DNA of 64,000 nt from Phycisphaerales bacterium (GCA_003170415.1 PMZJ01000014.1:1-64000), one strand, 5' to 3'; numbered from the stretch's first letter, positions 19,282 through 29,180 are shown. The notes: generated by a model not told the origin, from the letters alone. Translations and numbers: made by a program.

Positions 19282-19716
19282 TTGATGAAAATAGCGATTG
19301 GCGCAGACCAGGCGGGTTTCAAATATAAAGAGCAGATAAAAAAGTGGCTCATCGATAAGGGGTATAGCGTTGACGATTTCGGCACGGATTCGGAAAAGCC
19401 GTGCGATTATCCCGATATTATGAGGCCTGTGGCAAAGGCGGTCGCCGCGGGCAAATACGACCGTGGAATCATTTTAGGCGGCTCGGGCAACGGCGAGGCG
19501 ATGGTCGCAAACAGGGTCAAAGGCGTGCGATGCGCCTTGTGCTGGGATTTGCGTTCCGCTCGGCTGAGCAGGGCACACAATGATGCGAATACGCTGGCGA
19601 TGGGCCAGCGGATGATTGCGATTGAAGAGGCCCTTGAGATTGTCGAGCTTTGGCTCAATACCCCCTTTGACGGCGGACGCCACCTCACCCGTATTCAAAA
19701 AATAGATGCGGAATAA
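19282..19716 (+). CDS. rpiB: Ribose-5-phosphate isomerase B
   Basis: KIAIGADQAGFKYKEQIKKWL..DFGT...CDYPDIMRPVAKAV..YDRGIILGGSGNGEAMVANRVKGVRCALC. Confidence 0.92.
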   Translation: MMKIAIGADQAGFKYKEQIKKWLIDKGYSVDDFGTDSEKPCDYPDIMRPVAKAVAAGKYDRGIILGGSGNGEAMVANRVKGVRCALCWDLRSARLSRAHNDANTLAMGQRMIAIEEALEIVELWLNTPFDGGRHLTRIQKIDAE

Positions 19717-19776
19717 AGCTAAGTATAGTTAAGATTCAAATCACAAATTTTCAATTCTGGAATTCGGAGGCGTACT

Positions 19777-21261
19777 ATGACTAACGGTATCATTCTGCCG
19801 GTAAATGCGCAGGCCCAAAGTGTTTCCCGTTTGTATGAGTCGCTGCGGCGGGCAACGCCGATGACAAAAGACGACCTGAAAAACTACATCAAGGTTTTTC
19901 TGGGAATCGACGTGCCGGATAAGCGGATATGCCCGGAACACAACAGCCCGCTGGATTATCTCTTGCATAGTTTCAATTGCGATTTTTCGGATTCCAAACC
20001 AGCCAACGCGGATTGCGTCGTCTGGGCGAACCGTGGCGGGGGCAAGACGGAGCTGGCGGCTGCGGCGACGCTATTGGATTGCGTATTCAAGCCGAATTGC
20101 CAGGTTCGGATATTAGCCGGCTCAGAGGAACAGGCGGGAAGAATGTATCGGTATCTCACCGATTTCCTGCGGCTTGGCTTCGATAAGTTTCTCGCTGAAC
20201 CAATCCGTAAAGCCGGCTGTCGATTTGCCAATGGTTCTGCGGTCGATGTCCTCACGCAATCGCAGGCGAGTGTTCGGGGCCAGCATATCCAGAAGCTTCG
20301 CTGCGATGAGGTTGAGCTTTTTGATAACGATGTTTTTAACGCCGCGAAATTCACCACACAAAGTACCGATAGTATTATTGCCGGTATGGAGACAATCAGC
20401 ACAATGCACAAACCCTACGGTCTTATGCAAAAGCTCGTTTCCTCAGCGGCTAAAACAAATACACCTGTCTTCAAATGGTGCGTCTGGGAAACAATTGAGA
20501 AGTGCACTGACAGGAATTGTTCCCAGTGTTTGTTGTGGGGCGATTGCGCGGGCAAGGCGAAACAGGCAGCCGGCTATCTGAAAATTGATGACTGCATTAC
20601 GCAGATGCGCCGCAGCAGCAGGGCGGGCTGGGAAGCCGAGATGCTATGCCTGAAACCTAATCTCGAAAATGTCGTCTTTGACCAGTTTGATACGGCCATT
20701 CACGTCAGGCCAGTCGAATATGATGCAAATTTGCCTTTGTATCGCTCGCTGGACTTCGGGTTTACCAATCCCTTTGTCTGCCTGTGGATTCAGGTCGATA
20801 GCGAAGGCGTGGTGTGCGTGATTGATGAGTATGTGCGAACCCGCGCGACAATCGATGTTCATGCGGCGGAGTTGAAGACCAGAGTCCTTGGCGGTGAATC
20901 GCGAATCATAGCGACCTTTTGCGACCCGGCAGGCGCGGGAACCAATGACGTTACCGGCACAAGCGCGGTTCGTGAATTACGTTCGCTTGGGATAAACGTG
21001 CGTTATCGCAGAAGCGGCATCGCCGAGGGTATCGAGTCAATTCGCCGGGCGATACGTGATGGCGCAGGCAAAAGCCGATTTGTTGTCTCGCCCAAATGTG
21101 CCCGTCTGATAGAGGCCCTGACCTGCTATCATTATCCCGATACGCCAACAGGCGATGAACTACCACTCAAAGACGGCGTTTACGACCACCCCATCGACGC
21201 CCTGCGTTATTTCTTCATAAACTTTGAACATACCGCGCGAACAGGACATAGGATTTATTGA
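19777..21261 (+). CDS. Phage terminase large subunit-like protein
   Basis: CVVWANRGGGKTELAAAATLLD; RSLDFGFTNPFVCLWIQ; FCDPAGAGTND; DHPIDALRYFFINF. Confidence 0.85.
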   Translation: MTNGIILPVNAQAQSVSRLYESLRRATPMTKDDLKNYIKVFLGIDVPDKRICPEHNSPLDYLLHSFNCDFSDSKPANADCVVWANRGGGKTELAAAATLLDCVFKPNCQVRILAGSEEQAGRMYRYLTDFLRLGFDKFLAEPIRKAGCRFANGSAVDVLTQSQASVRGQHIQKLRCDEVELFDNDVFNAAKFTTQSTDSIIAGMETISTMHKPYGLMQKLVSSAAKTNTPVFKWCVWETIEKCTDRNCSQCLLWGDCAGKAKQAAGYLKIDDCITQMRRSSRAGWEAEMLCLKPNLENVVFDQFDTAIHVRPVEYDANLPLYRSLDFGFTNPFVCLWIQVDSEGVVCVIDEYVRTRATIDVHAAELKTRVLGGESRIIATFCDPAGAGTNDVTGTSAVRELRSLGINVRYRRSGIAEGIESIRRAIRDGAGKSRFVVSPKCARLIEALTCYHYPDTPTGDELPLKDGVYDHPIDALRYFFINFEHTARTGHRIY

Positions 21262-21306
21262 ACAGAGTCGGGGGATGCGCTGTTTCTGCGCATAAAATAA
21301 AAAAAA

Positions 21307-21353
21307 CAGGACTGGGTCGGAGGGAGGGGAGAAAGCGAGATATCCCAGCCCTG
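21307..21353. repeat. Hairpin H3 with purine-rich loop
   Basis: caggactggg/cccagccctg around tcggagggaggggagaaagcgagatat. Confidence 0.6.
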
Positions 21354-21608
21354 TTGTTGGTACAAAAAATTACGAAAATTGGCGTATATTGCCCAAGGGC
21401 GTGGAATATCTTGGCAAATTCTCGCCTCTACATCATTAACAAAATTATTCTACCATAGTCAGCCGGGTTCGACAAGGGGAATTTTCGGGAAAGACACGTA
21501 TTTTTTGCTTTCTTGGCCTCCCAAATCTACTCATTACAAGATATCCTTGCATTCGCGTAAAACCGATAGGTTCTGCATATAACCGCGGTATTTGCGGGAA
21601 AAAAGATT

Positions 21609-21652
21609 GGGCTGCGGTCAGGAGGGAGGAGAGGAGAGAATTACCGCAGCCC
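21609..21652. repeat. Hairpin H4 with purine-rich loop
   Basis: gggctgcggt/accgcagccc perfect 10-bp stem, loop caggagggaggagaggagagaatt. Confidence 0.75.
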
Positions 21653-21709
21653 GTGGTCATCGTTCGTAACCTATACGCGACTGGTTCGAATAGGTTCAGA
21701 AATCAATTG

Positions 21710-22834
21710 TTAATTTTTTCCATCAGCCCCGACGGCCTTCTCAGCCGATGGTTTTTGGAGTTCGCAAACCGGTTCTGGCGCAAGAGCGGAGCGGCGATCA
21801 GTGAGAATCTCGTGTGCCAAACTATAACCCACAGCCAGCAGGGTGGGCCCAAGAAAAACGCCGATGAAGCCGAAAGTCACGATACCGCCGAGGACGCCGA
21901 TAAATGTAACGATAAATGACAACTTGGAGCCCCGGCCGATGATGTAGGGCTTTATGACGTTATCAATTCCGCTGATACAGAATATGCCGTAGATAACCAT
22001 AAAAACGCCCCAGCCGGTGTATCCCTCTGCAAAAAGCCATACAGATGCGATTATCCAGATAACCGGCGGGCCGAAGGGAATAAAACCGAGGATAAAAGTA
22101 AGCGTCGCAAGCAGCATTGGGGAAGGCACTCTCGCGATGGCAAATCCTATACCAGCAACAATTCCCTGGGCCAAAGCCGTGCCTATCGTGCCGTACACGA
22201 CGCTTTGAACGGTTGTTTTTACGACATCCATCAGGTGCTGAGCATAGTCGCCGCTTATCCGCTGGAAGGCCTCATGAAGATTGGCGATAATGCCCTCGCC
22301 GTCACGGTATAGAAAAAACGCAATCAGCACGCTCATCGCGAGTGTGAAAACGCCCTGGGCAAAATTGAAACTGTATTTCAACAGCCACAGACCCACTTGC
22401 TCAAACCAGGGCTTAAGCCGGCTTAAGGCGGGCTCCGCATCTTCGGCCATGTTGGACCAATACTCGTTAATCTTCTCGCCTGCGTATGGAATGCGTTCGA
22501 CCCATGCGGGGGGAGGCAGCAATGCCGTGTCCTTATGGGTTTCAAGCCATTGCAGTCCTGAGCGGAGGTTTTCGGTGAAGGTCAGACCAATCACAAAAAA
22601 CGGCACGAAAAGCACGAGCAAAAGAACGATAGTCATCATCGCCGCGGTAAGATTGTGCCGGCCGCGAAACCATTTTAATAATAGCTCACGCAGTGGCCAT
22701 GTGACAAAACACAGGATAGCCGCCCAGAGAATAGCCAGGGCGAACGGCCGCAGTACAAGCGCGCAGCCGGCGATTATCGCGCCGATTAGGATTAGTCCCG
22801 CCATCTGTTCAATTCTTTGCTGGTTTTTAATCAT
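21710..22834 (-). CDS. AI-2E family transporter (PerM/YdiK-like)
   Basis: TM-rich; GFIPFGPPVIWIIASVWLFAEG...NVIKPYIIGRGSKLSFIVTFIGVLGGIVTFGFIGVFLGPTLLAV; ORF opens at 22921, likely ATG 22834. Confidence 0.88.
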   Translation of the reverse strand: MIKNQQRIEQMAGLILIGAIIAGCALVLRPFALAILWAAILCFVTWPLRELLLKWFRGRHNLTAAMMTIVLLLVLFVPFFVIGLTFTENLRSGLQWLETHKDTALLPPPAWVERIPYAGEKINEYWSNMAEDAEPALSRLKPWFEQVGLWLLKYSFNFAQGVFTLAMSVLIAFFLYRDGEGIIANLHEAFQRISGDYAQHLMDVVKTTVQSVVYGTIGTALAQGIVAGIGFAIARVPSPMLLATLTFILGFIPFGPPVIWIIASVWLFAEGYTGWGVFMVIYGIFCISGIDNVIKPYIIGRGSKLSFIVTFIGVLGGIVTFGFIGVFLGPTLLAVGYSLAHEILTDRRSALAPEPVCELQKPSAEKAVGADGKN

Positions 22835-23015
22835 TTTAATTCCCCTGTTTACCAACCCGCATGAGTATACAAATCTGGCTGCTGCATAGCAACCGCGAAA
22901 ACCGCTGCCTTCAGAAGCCAAAAACTGTTATCGGCGGAAATTGCTGATTGACGTGCGTCTATAGCAATCATAAACTTACAATTTTACGCACACTGGTTTA
23001 TTTGGAGATGCAGGC

Positions 23016-23891
23016 GTGGAAGAAGCTATTACCAAGGCCCGGGGACTGATTGAGGCGATGGAGTACATTCGCAAGTTCCGGGGCAAGATAGTGGTGGTGA
23101 AATTAGGCGGCAGCGTTCTGGACGACGAATGTCTGCAAAAGAAGTTGCTGACCGACGTGGCGTTTATGTTAACGGTCGGCATCAGGACGATAATCGTTCA
23201 CGGCGGCGGCAAGGCGATAACCCGCGCTATGAACGAGGCGGGCTTGGAGCCGGTCTGGGTCCAGGGCAGACGCTATACCGACGAGCGGACGCTGCGGATA
23301 GTCGAACACACGCTGGTTCACAGCGTAAATGACCCGATTTGCAAAGTGCTGGGTGAGCTGGGCTGCCGGACAATGCCGCTTCATACGCTGAGCAGTTGCG
23401 TGCTGTTTGCCGAGCAGTTGCGATTAGACGGGCCTGACGGTCGCAAAATCGATTTGGGTTTTGTCGGCAAGGTTACTGAAGTCAACGGTCAGCTTTTGAA
23501 AACGCTTTGCGCGGACGGGACGATACCTGTAATCGCCTCGGTCGCGATGGACCAGTTCGGCGGGACACTCAACGTCAACGCCGATACTGCGGCGGGCAAA
23601 GTTGCCGCGGCGGTCGATGCCGAGAAATTAGTAATGGTCAGCGATACCCACGGGATTCGCAGGGATATAAAAGACCCCAATAGCTGGGTGTCGAGCTTGA
23701 ATGAGCAGCAGATTAAAGAAATGATTGACGCGAAAATTATTACCGATGCGATGTTCCCCAAGGTCGAGGCGTGTTTAATCGCACTTGAGGCGGGCGTCAA
23801 AAAGGCGCATATTATCGACGGCCAGATTGAACATTCGCTGCTATTAGAGATTTACACCGACAAAGGCGTTGGAACGGAAATTGTTAAGTAA
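23016..23891 (+). CDS. argB: Acetylglutamate kinase
   Basis: VVKLGGSVLDDE, IVHGGGKAITRAM, LNVNADTAAGKVAAAV. Confidence 0.92.
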   Translation: MEEAITKARGLIEAMEYIRKFRGKIVVVKLGGSVLDDECLQKKLLTDVAFMLTVGIRTIIVHGGGKAITRAMNEAGLEPVWVQGRRYTDERTLRIVEHTLVHSVNDPICKVLGELGCRTMPLHTLSSCVLFAEQLRLDGPDGRKIDLGFVGKVTEVNGQLLKTLCADGTIPVIASVAMDQFGGTLNVNADTAAGKVAAAVDAEKLVMVSDTHGIRRDIKDPNSWVSSLNEQQIKEMIDAKIITDAMFPKVEACLIALEAGVKKAHIIDGQIEHSLLLEIYTDKGVGTEIVK

Positions 23892-23927
23892 GTCCGCCAC
23901 GGGCGGATAAAAATTGAGAATGGAGAA

Positions 23928-25121
23928 TTGAAAACAGAAATGACGACGCAGGAAACAATTGAGCTTTATAGTAAATACGTAATCGCGAATTACAAACGGC
24001 TGCCGCGAGTGATTGTTAAGGGTGAAGGATGTTATCTTTACGACGCCGAGGGCAACAAAATTCTCGATATGTTCCCCGGCTGGGCGGTCAGCGGAATCGG
24101 CCATTGCCATCCCAAGGTGGTCGATGCGATTCGCAAACAGGCAGGCGAGCTTTTGCATATCGATAACACTTTTTACTCGGAGCAGCAGGGCCAGTTGGCG
24201 AAACTGCTTAGCGAACGCGGCTTCGGCGGAAAGTGCTTTTTCTGCAACAGCGGCGCAGAAGCCAACGAGGGCGCTCTGAAGCTGGCGCGTTTAGCGACGG
24301 CAGACGGCAAATACAAATTCATTACCGCCGAAGGAAGTTTCCACGGCCGGACGTTTGCGACGGTTACGGCGACGGCTCAGCCCAAGTATCACGAGGGCTT
24401 CCTGCCGTTGCTGCCGGGTTTTGTTTATGTCCCCTATAACGATATAGCCGCCCTCGAAAAGGCGTTCACCGACGAGGTTTGCGCAGTGATGATTGAGCCG
24501 ATTCAGGGCGAGGGCGGCATCAACGTCGCGACGAAGGAATACGTCGAGGCGATTCGTCAGTTATGCGACGAAAAAGGCGCGGTGATGATATTAGACGAGG
24601 TGCAGACCGGGATGGGGCGGACGGGCAAGTGGTTCGCATATCAGTATCATGATGTTGAGCCGGATATTATGACGATGGCAAAGGCGCTCGGCGGCGGGGT
24701 GGCAATCGGTGCGATGATGGCAAAAGAGGAACTCGCTGCCAAATTAGTACCCGGCAAGCACGCCTCAACCTTTGGCGGCAACTGCATCGCCTGCGCAGCC
24801 GGTATTGCGGTCGTCGAGGCGATTGAAGAAGAAAACCTAATCGAAAACGCAGTGAAGATGGGCGAATACGCGAAGGAAAAACTCGAACAGCTCGGCGAAA
24901 AATATGACATCATCAAGGAAGTCCGCGGCAAAGGCCTTATGATTGGCGTGCAGCTTTCTTCGCCTGGCGCTGAAATAGTCGATAAGTGCCTCGCGCGGGG
25001 CCTGCGAATCAACTGCACGAACAACACAGTGCTGCGTTTTATGCCCGCGATGATTGTTACAAAAGAGCAAATCGATGAGGCGATAAATATCCTTGATAGT
25101 GTAATGGGCGAAAACAAATGA
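23928..25121 (+). CDS. argD: Acetylornithine aminotransferase
   Basis: FLDMFPGWAVSGIGHCHP-type start, MILDEVQTGMGRTGKWFAYQ, MTMAKALGGGVAIGAM. Confidence 0.92.
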   Translation: MKTEMTTQETIELYSKYVIANYKRLPRVIVKGEGCYLYDAEGNKILDMFPGWAVSGIGHCHPKVVDAIRKQAGELLHIDNTFYSEQQGQLAKLLSERGFGGKCFFCNSGAEANEGALKLARLATADGKYKFITAEGSFHGRTFATVTATAQPKYHEGFLPLLPGFVYVPYNDIAALEKAFTDEVCAVMIEPIQGEGGINVATKEYVEAIRQLCDEKGAVMILDEVQTGMGRTGKWFAYQYHDVEPDIMTMAKALGGGVAIGAMMAKEELAAKLVPGKHASTFGGNCIACAAGIAVVEAIEEENLIENAVKMGEYAKEKLEQLGEKYDIIKEVRGKGLMIGVQLSSPGAEIVDKCLARGLRINCTNNTVLRFMPAMIVTKEQIDEAINILDSVMGENK

Positions 25122-26029
25122 GACACTTTTTGTGCATAGGCGATTGTTCGACTGAAGAGTTAAACGAACTGCTCGATTTGAGCAGCTCGCTGAAGAAGCT
25201 CTATAAATCCGGCGGGCGGGACGTATGCCTGGCGGGCAAAGTTCTGGCGATGGTCTTCGAGAAGCCCTCACTGCGGACGCGAATCAGCTTCCAGGTTGCG
25301 ATGACCGATTTGGGCGGCAGCGCGATATTCATTCGCCCAGAAGACGTCGGCGGCATCGGCGCACGTGAGCCGATTAAGGATATGGCGCGGGTGCTCAGCC
25401 GATATGTTGACGGAATAATGGCGCGGACGTTCGCGCATAATACCGTTGTCGAACTTGCCAAATACGCGACGGTTCCCGTGATAAATGCGCTGACCGATTT
25501 GTCGCATCCCTGCCAGGCGATGGCGGACGTGCTTACGATAAAGGAACACATTGGCCGACTGACGGGTGTTAAGGTCGCGTTTATCGGCGACGGCAACAAC
25601 GTAGCGCAATCACTCGCTTTTGCGGCTGCGAAACTCGGAATGAAATTGGTTGTCGCTTCACCAAAGGGTTATGAGCTTGACTGGGGCGTCATAGAAAAAA
25701 CAAACGCCATCAAAGCCGACAGCGTCTCGATTACCAATGACCCTGTAAAAGCAGTTGCCGGCGCGGACGTCGTCTATACCGATACATGGGTCAGTATGGG
25801 TCAGGAAGCCGAAAAGAAAAAACGCATCAAGGCCTTCAAGGGTTTCCAGGTCAATGCCGAGCTTCTCAAATCCGCGCCTGCTGGCGTAAAAATTATGCAC
25901 TGTCTGCCCGCGTATCGCGGCCTTGAGATTACCGATGACGTAGTCGAATCGCCGAACTCGATTATCTTCGACCAGTCAGAAAACCGCCTGCACTTCCAGC
26001 GTGCGCTTGTGAAGAAACTGATGAGCTGA
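25118..26029 (+). CDS. argF: Ornithine carbamoyltransferase
   Basis: FEKPSLRTRISFQVAM, DLSHPCQAMADVLTI, VNAELLKSAPAGVKIMHCLPAYRG. Confidence 0.93.
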   Translation: MRHFLCIGDCSTEELNELLDLSSSLKKLYKSGGRDVCLAGKVLAMVFEKPSLRTRISFQVAMTDLGGSAIFIRPEDVGGIGAREPIKDMARVLSRYVDGIMARTFAHNTVVELAKYATVPVINALTDLSHPCQAMADVLTIKEHIGRLTGVKVAFIGDGNNVAQSLAFAAAKLGMKLVVASPKGYELDWGVIEKTNAIKADSVSITNDPVKAVAGADVVYTDTWVSMGQEAEKKKRIKAFKGFQVNAELLKSAPAGVKIMHCLPAYRGLEITDDVVESPNSIIFDQSENRLHFQRALVKKLMS

Positions 26030-26045
26030 ATAGGATAGCGTGACA

Positions 26046-26654
26046 ATGAAACGCAGGATACTTGTAGCCAGCACGAATTCGGGGAAGCTCAAAGAGTTGC
26101 GCGAGATGCTGGCTGGCGATATTGAATGGGTTGGCTTATCGGATTTTCCCAACGTCAGCGAGATTGAGGAGGATGGCAGAACATTTGCCGAGAACGCCCG
26201 CAAAAAGGCAATCGGCTACGCGAAAGCAACTGGCCTTTGGACTATTGCGGATGATTCTGGATTAGTGGTTGATGCACTGGATGGACAGCCGGGGGTGAAA
26301 AGTGCAAGATTCTCCGGCGTCAAAGATGCCAATCGAGGACTTATCGACCATAAGAATATGGCCAAGGTCTTAAAGCTGCTGGAAGGTGTGCCAAAGGAGA
26401 AAAGGACGGCTCGATTTATGTGCTGCCTGTGCCTGGCAAGCCCCGAAAAGGTTTTGATTGAGACGTCTGGCAAATTAGAAGGATTGATTATCGATAAGCC
26501 GATGGGCGAGAATGGCTTTGGATATGACCCAATTTTCTTCGTGCCGGAATCAAATAAGACGGTTGCCCACATGGCTTCCGTTGAAAAAAACGCTATTTCC
26601 CATCGCGGCAACGCCATTCGTTCGTTAAGGACTTATCTGGAGAAGGTTCTTTAA
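26046..26654 (+). CDS. rdgB: XTP/dITP diphosphatase (RdgB/HAM1)
   Basis: ILVASTNSGKLKELREML, TIADDSGLVVDALDGQPGVKSARFSG, GFGYDPIFFVPE. Confidence 0.93.
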   Translation: MKRRILVASTNSGKLKELREMLAGDIEWVGLSDFPNVSEIEEDGRTFAENARKKAIGYAKATGLWTIADDSGLVVDALDGQPGVKSARFSGVKDANRGLIDHKNMAKVLKLLEGVPKEKRTARFMCCLCLASPEKVLIETSGKLEGLIIDKPMGENGFGYDPIFFVPESNKTVAHMASVEKNAISHRGNAIRSLRTYLEKVL

Positions 26655-26659
26655 TCGGG

Positions 26660-27115
26660 TTACTTGAGGGCAAGCAATCCGAAATTTTCTTTTGGCGTCA
26701 GGACTACCCAGGCGCGCCAGTCGAATTTTTTTATGAATCGATGGGGAATCGGCCGGACGTCTTTTAGCCAGACCAGAACCCCGAATTGCGAACTTATTTT
26801 CTCCCGCCAGTATTGCTCATCGCCGAGGATTTGCTGATTGTATTGTTTTTGCATTTGGGCAATCTGCTTGGCGGTTAGGTTTTCAAAGTATTTCACCTTG
26901 TCAACTGTTGCCGTTGCCATAACAGGGCCTGAGCTTGCCTTGAGGAAGATTTTGTCGCCCGCGCTTACCTGCGAAAGCCATTTCTGTCTTGTCTGGTAGA
27001 GACGCGACTCGATTGTTTTTTTACCCGTTAGTATCGCGTCAAGATACGGCTTTTTCAAAATGGCTAAGTGATGATTCATTTCGTCTCTTATAGTAACAAC
27101 AGTGTCGTTTGGCAA
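26660..27115 (-). CDS. ASCH/PUA-like domain protein
   Basis: LAILKKPYLDAILTGKKTIESRLYQTRQKWLSQVSAGDKIFLKASSGPVMATATV. Confidence 0.65.
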   Translation of the reverse strand: MPNDTVVTIRDEMNHHLAILKKPYLDAILTGKKTIESRLYQTRQKWLSQVSAGDKIFLKASSGPVMATATVDKVKYFENLTAKQIAQMQKQYNQQILGDEQYWREKISSQFGVLVWLKDVRPIPHRFIKKFDWRAWVVLTPKENFGLLALK

Positions 27116-27160
27116 TAACTTTGACCGTTCACGCGGGCTGGTTTATAATCGCCGGACAAA

Positions 27161-27412
27161 ATGAAGGTAATTATTAAAAAGGTAATCGGTGTAATTCTTA
27201 TTATTGTTGGGCTTATAGCGTTGTTGACGCCTTTTACGCCCGGCTCCTGGCTTGCTTTAATCGGCCTGGAACTCCTGGGGATTCGGCAGTTTGTTTTCAG
27301 AAAATTTCTCAACGACAAACAAAGGACCGCCGCTGATAAATTTATGGATAAACTGCAATCCAGGTTCAAAAAGAAAACCAGCGACAAGACCGACGAAAAA
27401 CAATCGCATTAA
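27161..27412 (+). CDS. Small TM protein, PGPGW-like
   Basis: VIGVILIIVGLIALLTPFTPGSWLALIGLELLGI. Confidence 0.55.
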   Translation: MKVIIKKVIGVILIIVGLIALLTPFTPGSWLALIGLELLGIRQFVFRKFLNDKQRTAADKFMDKLQSRFKKKTSDKTDEKQSH

Positions 27413-27418
27413 AGATGT

Positions 27419-28423
27419 TTAACTGCGCCACTGGCGCTGTCTTTGCGTTGTTTTTTCGAGGACTTCCCGCACAGCACCCGTGTCTTCGGCAATCTGGAAA
27501 TCGAACATACCCACGGCGATAAAATCCGCGCCGTTTTCAAAGGCGTATTTGAAACCGCTTTTGGGTAGTATCGCGCCCGCGGCAAGCGTCTTGAAGGCAA
27601 TCCAGGGCTTCTCCTCGGTCCTGAAAAAGTCGATTGTTTCCTGTGGCTCGAGACAAAACATATTGTCGTGGATTTCATCGTGGTCGTCGGATTGTTTGTT
27701 GTCAACGGAGAACGGCTCGCGTTTATCCTTGGGATGGGCCGACCAGTATTTGTCGTGGTGGAAGGTCTTGACCCAGTAATCGGGCTCAATTTTGACCTCC
27801 CTGCATTGCTGCAGGACGTAAACTGAGTGACAGCCGACGCCCGCCTGTAAGCCATTCTTTCGTATGTGTTCGAGCGCTTTGGGAAGGATGTCTATTCGTC
27901 CCTTTTTCACACAGGAATCACAGGCCGCGCCGTGCAGGTATATCGTTGAGGCGCCTTTGTCCGCGGCCTGGTCGATATTGGCAATCGGGTTTTCTTCCGT
28001 TGGCTTAACGGATACGATTACCTGGAGTTTGCTGTCATTTAGTTTTTTGTACTTGTTGACGATGTCCATCTGAACTACGTCGATGATGATAGTGTTGATG
28101 CCGTATTGCTCCGCGAGGCGCAGCGTCTGGAAGATTTTCTCATCTGTGTTATACGCCTTGAACAGTTTCGATACATATATCAGGTCTCGTGCGTGCGCCC
28201 ACCCGCCGATGAGATTACCTCCCATAATCATCCTGCTGATTGTGAGGTTGCCGAGTTTGCCTGTGGGTATTTTGGCTTCATTTGCGGCGGGGGGTTTTAC
28301 TGTGTTTGGGTCGTTGCCGTCCTGCATTGCTGCCAGGAGTATTCTTTCTTCCAGCCCCATAATACCCGCGGCTCCCATGATTGAGCCGGCGATGAGGCCC
28401 CGACGAGTTATCTTGTGCGACAT
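27419..28423 (-). CDS. Tat-exported aldo/keto reductase-like protein
   Basis: MSHKITRRGLIAGSIMGAAG twin-Arg signal; GNLTISRMIMGGNLIGGWAHARDL; C-terminal GADFIAVGMFDFQI. Confidence 0.65.
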   Translation of the reverse strand: MSHKITRRGLIAGSIMGAAGIMGLEERILLAAMQDGNDPNTVKPPAANEAKIPTGKLGNLTISRMIMGGNLIGGWAHARDLIYVSKLFKAYNTDEKIFQTLRLAEQYGINTIIIDVVQMDIVNKYKKLNDSKLQVIVSVKPTEENPIANIDQAADKGASTIYLHGAACDSCVKKGRIDILPKALEHIRKNGLQAGVGCHSVYVLQQCREVKIEPDYWVKTFHHDKYWSAHPKDKREPFSVDNKQSDDHDEIHDNMFCLEPQETIDFFRTEEKPWIAFKTLAAGAILPKSGFKYAFENGADFIAVGMFDFQIAEDTGAVREVLEKTTQRQRQWRS

Positions 28424-28452
28424 AATATCGTCCTTTCTTGGGTGCAGTAGTA

Positions 28453-29061
28453 TTATACAAGATTCGGGAAGAGCCGGGCTATATCTTTTTTGAACTTTTC
28501 TATTGTTTCAAAGAGAATTGTTTGAAGCCCTGCCTGTTTTGCCCCGTCGATATTGGGTTGTTTGTCGTCGATAAAAAGGGCTTGGCTGGCCGGAATCCCG
28601 AGCCGGTCGAGAGTAAGGTCGTAAATTTTTCTTCCGGGTTTTGCTGTGCCTTCGAGACAGGATAAGACCGTTACGTCGAACGTGTCATATTTTAACTTAT
28701 TAATCAATTCAGCAACGGGCATTTCAGTGTTGGACAGTATCGCGATTTTGCAGCCGGCCTTTCGCAGCCGAGACGCCAGCGAGAACATTTCCTGCCTCGG
28801 TCTGTATGCCGCCGTGAATGCCTCCGTCCAGAGGGAATCGGCTTTCGGCATAGGCGCTTTGAGGCGTTTGGTCATATTCATCCAGAACTGCTGTTCGGTA
28901 ACTGTCCCGGTCTGGAAATCATTCATACATATATCGAAGGCGATTACGTATTGTTTTTCGCTGACGCCGAGCGCATTTGCGCAGTATTTGAATAAAGCCG
29001 GCGCCGGGTCCTCGATTAAGACCCCGCCCCAATCAAAAATGACTGCGTTTATTTTTTCCAT
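28453..29061 (-). CDS. HAD-superfamily hydrolase
   Basis: VIFDWGGVLIEDPA, CKIAILSNTEMPV, ALFIDDKQPNIDGAKQAG. Confidence 0.88.
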   Translation of the reverse strand: MEKINAVIFDWGGVLIEDPAPALFKYCANALGVSEKQYVIAFDICMNDFQTGTVTEQQFWMNMTKRLKAPMPKADSLWTEAFTAAYRPRQEMFSLASRLRKAGCKIAILSNTEMPVAELINKLKYDTFDVTVLSCLEGTAKPGRKIYDLTLDRLGIPASQALFIDDKQPNIDGAKQAGLQTILFETIEKFKKDIARLFPNLV

Positions 29062-29180
29062 AAGCATAAGAGCATACTGGCATGGGTAAATAATATCAAC
29101 GCCAAAGCGAGTAAGGATTATTGAAGATTGATAAAGGGAGTAGGGGCGGTTACAATCGCCGGTTCTTTTGCGGATATGTT

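Noticed and set aside
19777-21261. Complete prophage
   Set aside because: No portal, capsid, tail, lysis or integrase genes on either side within the window.
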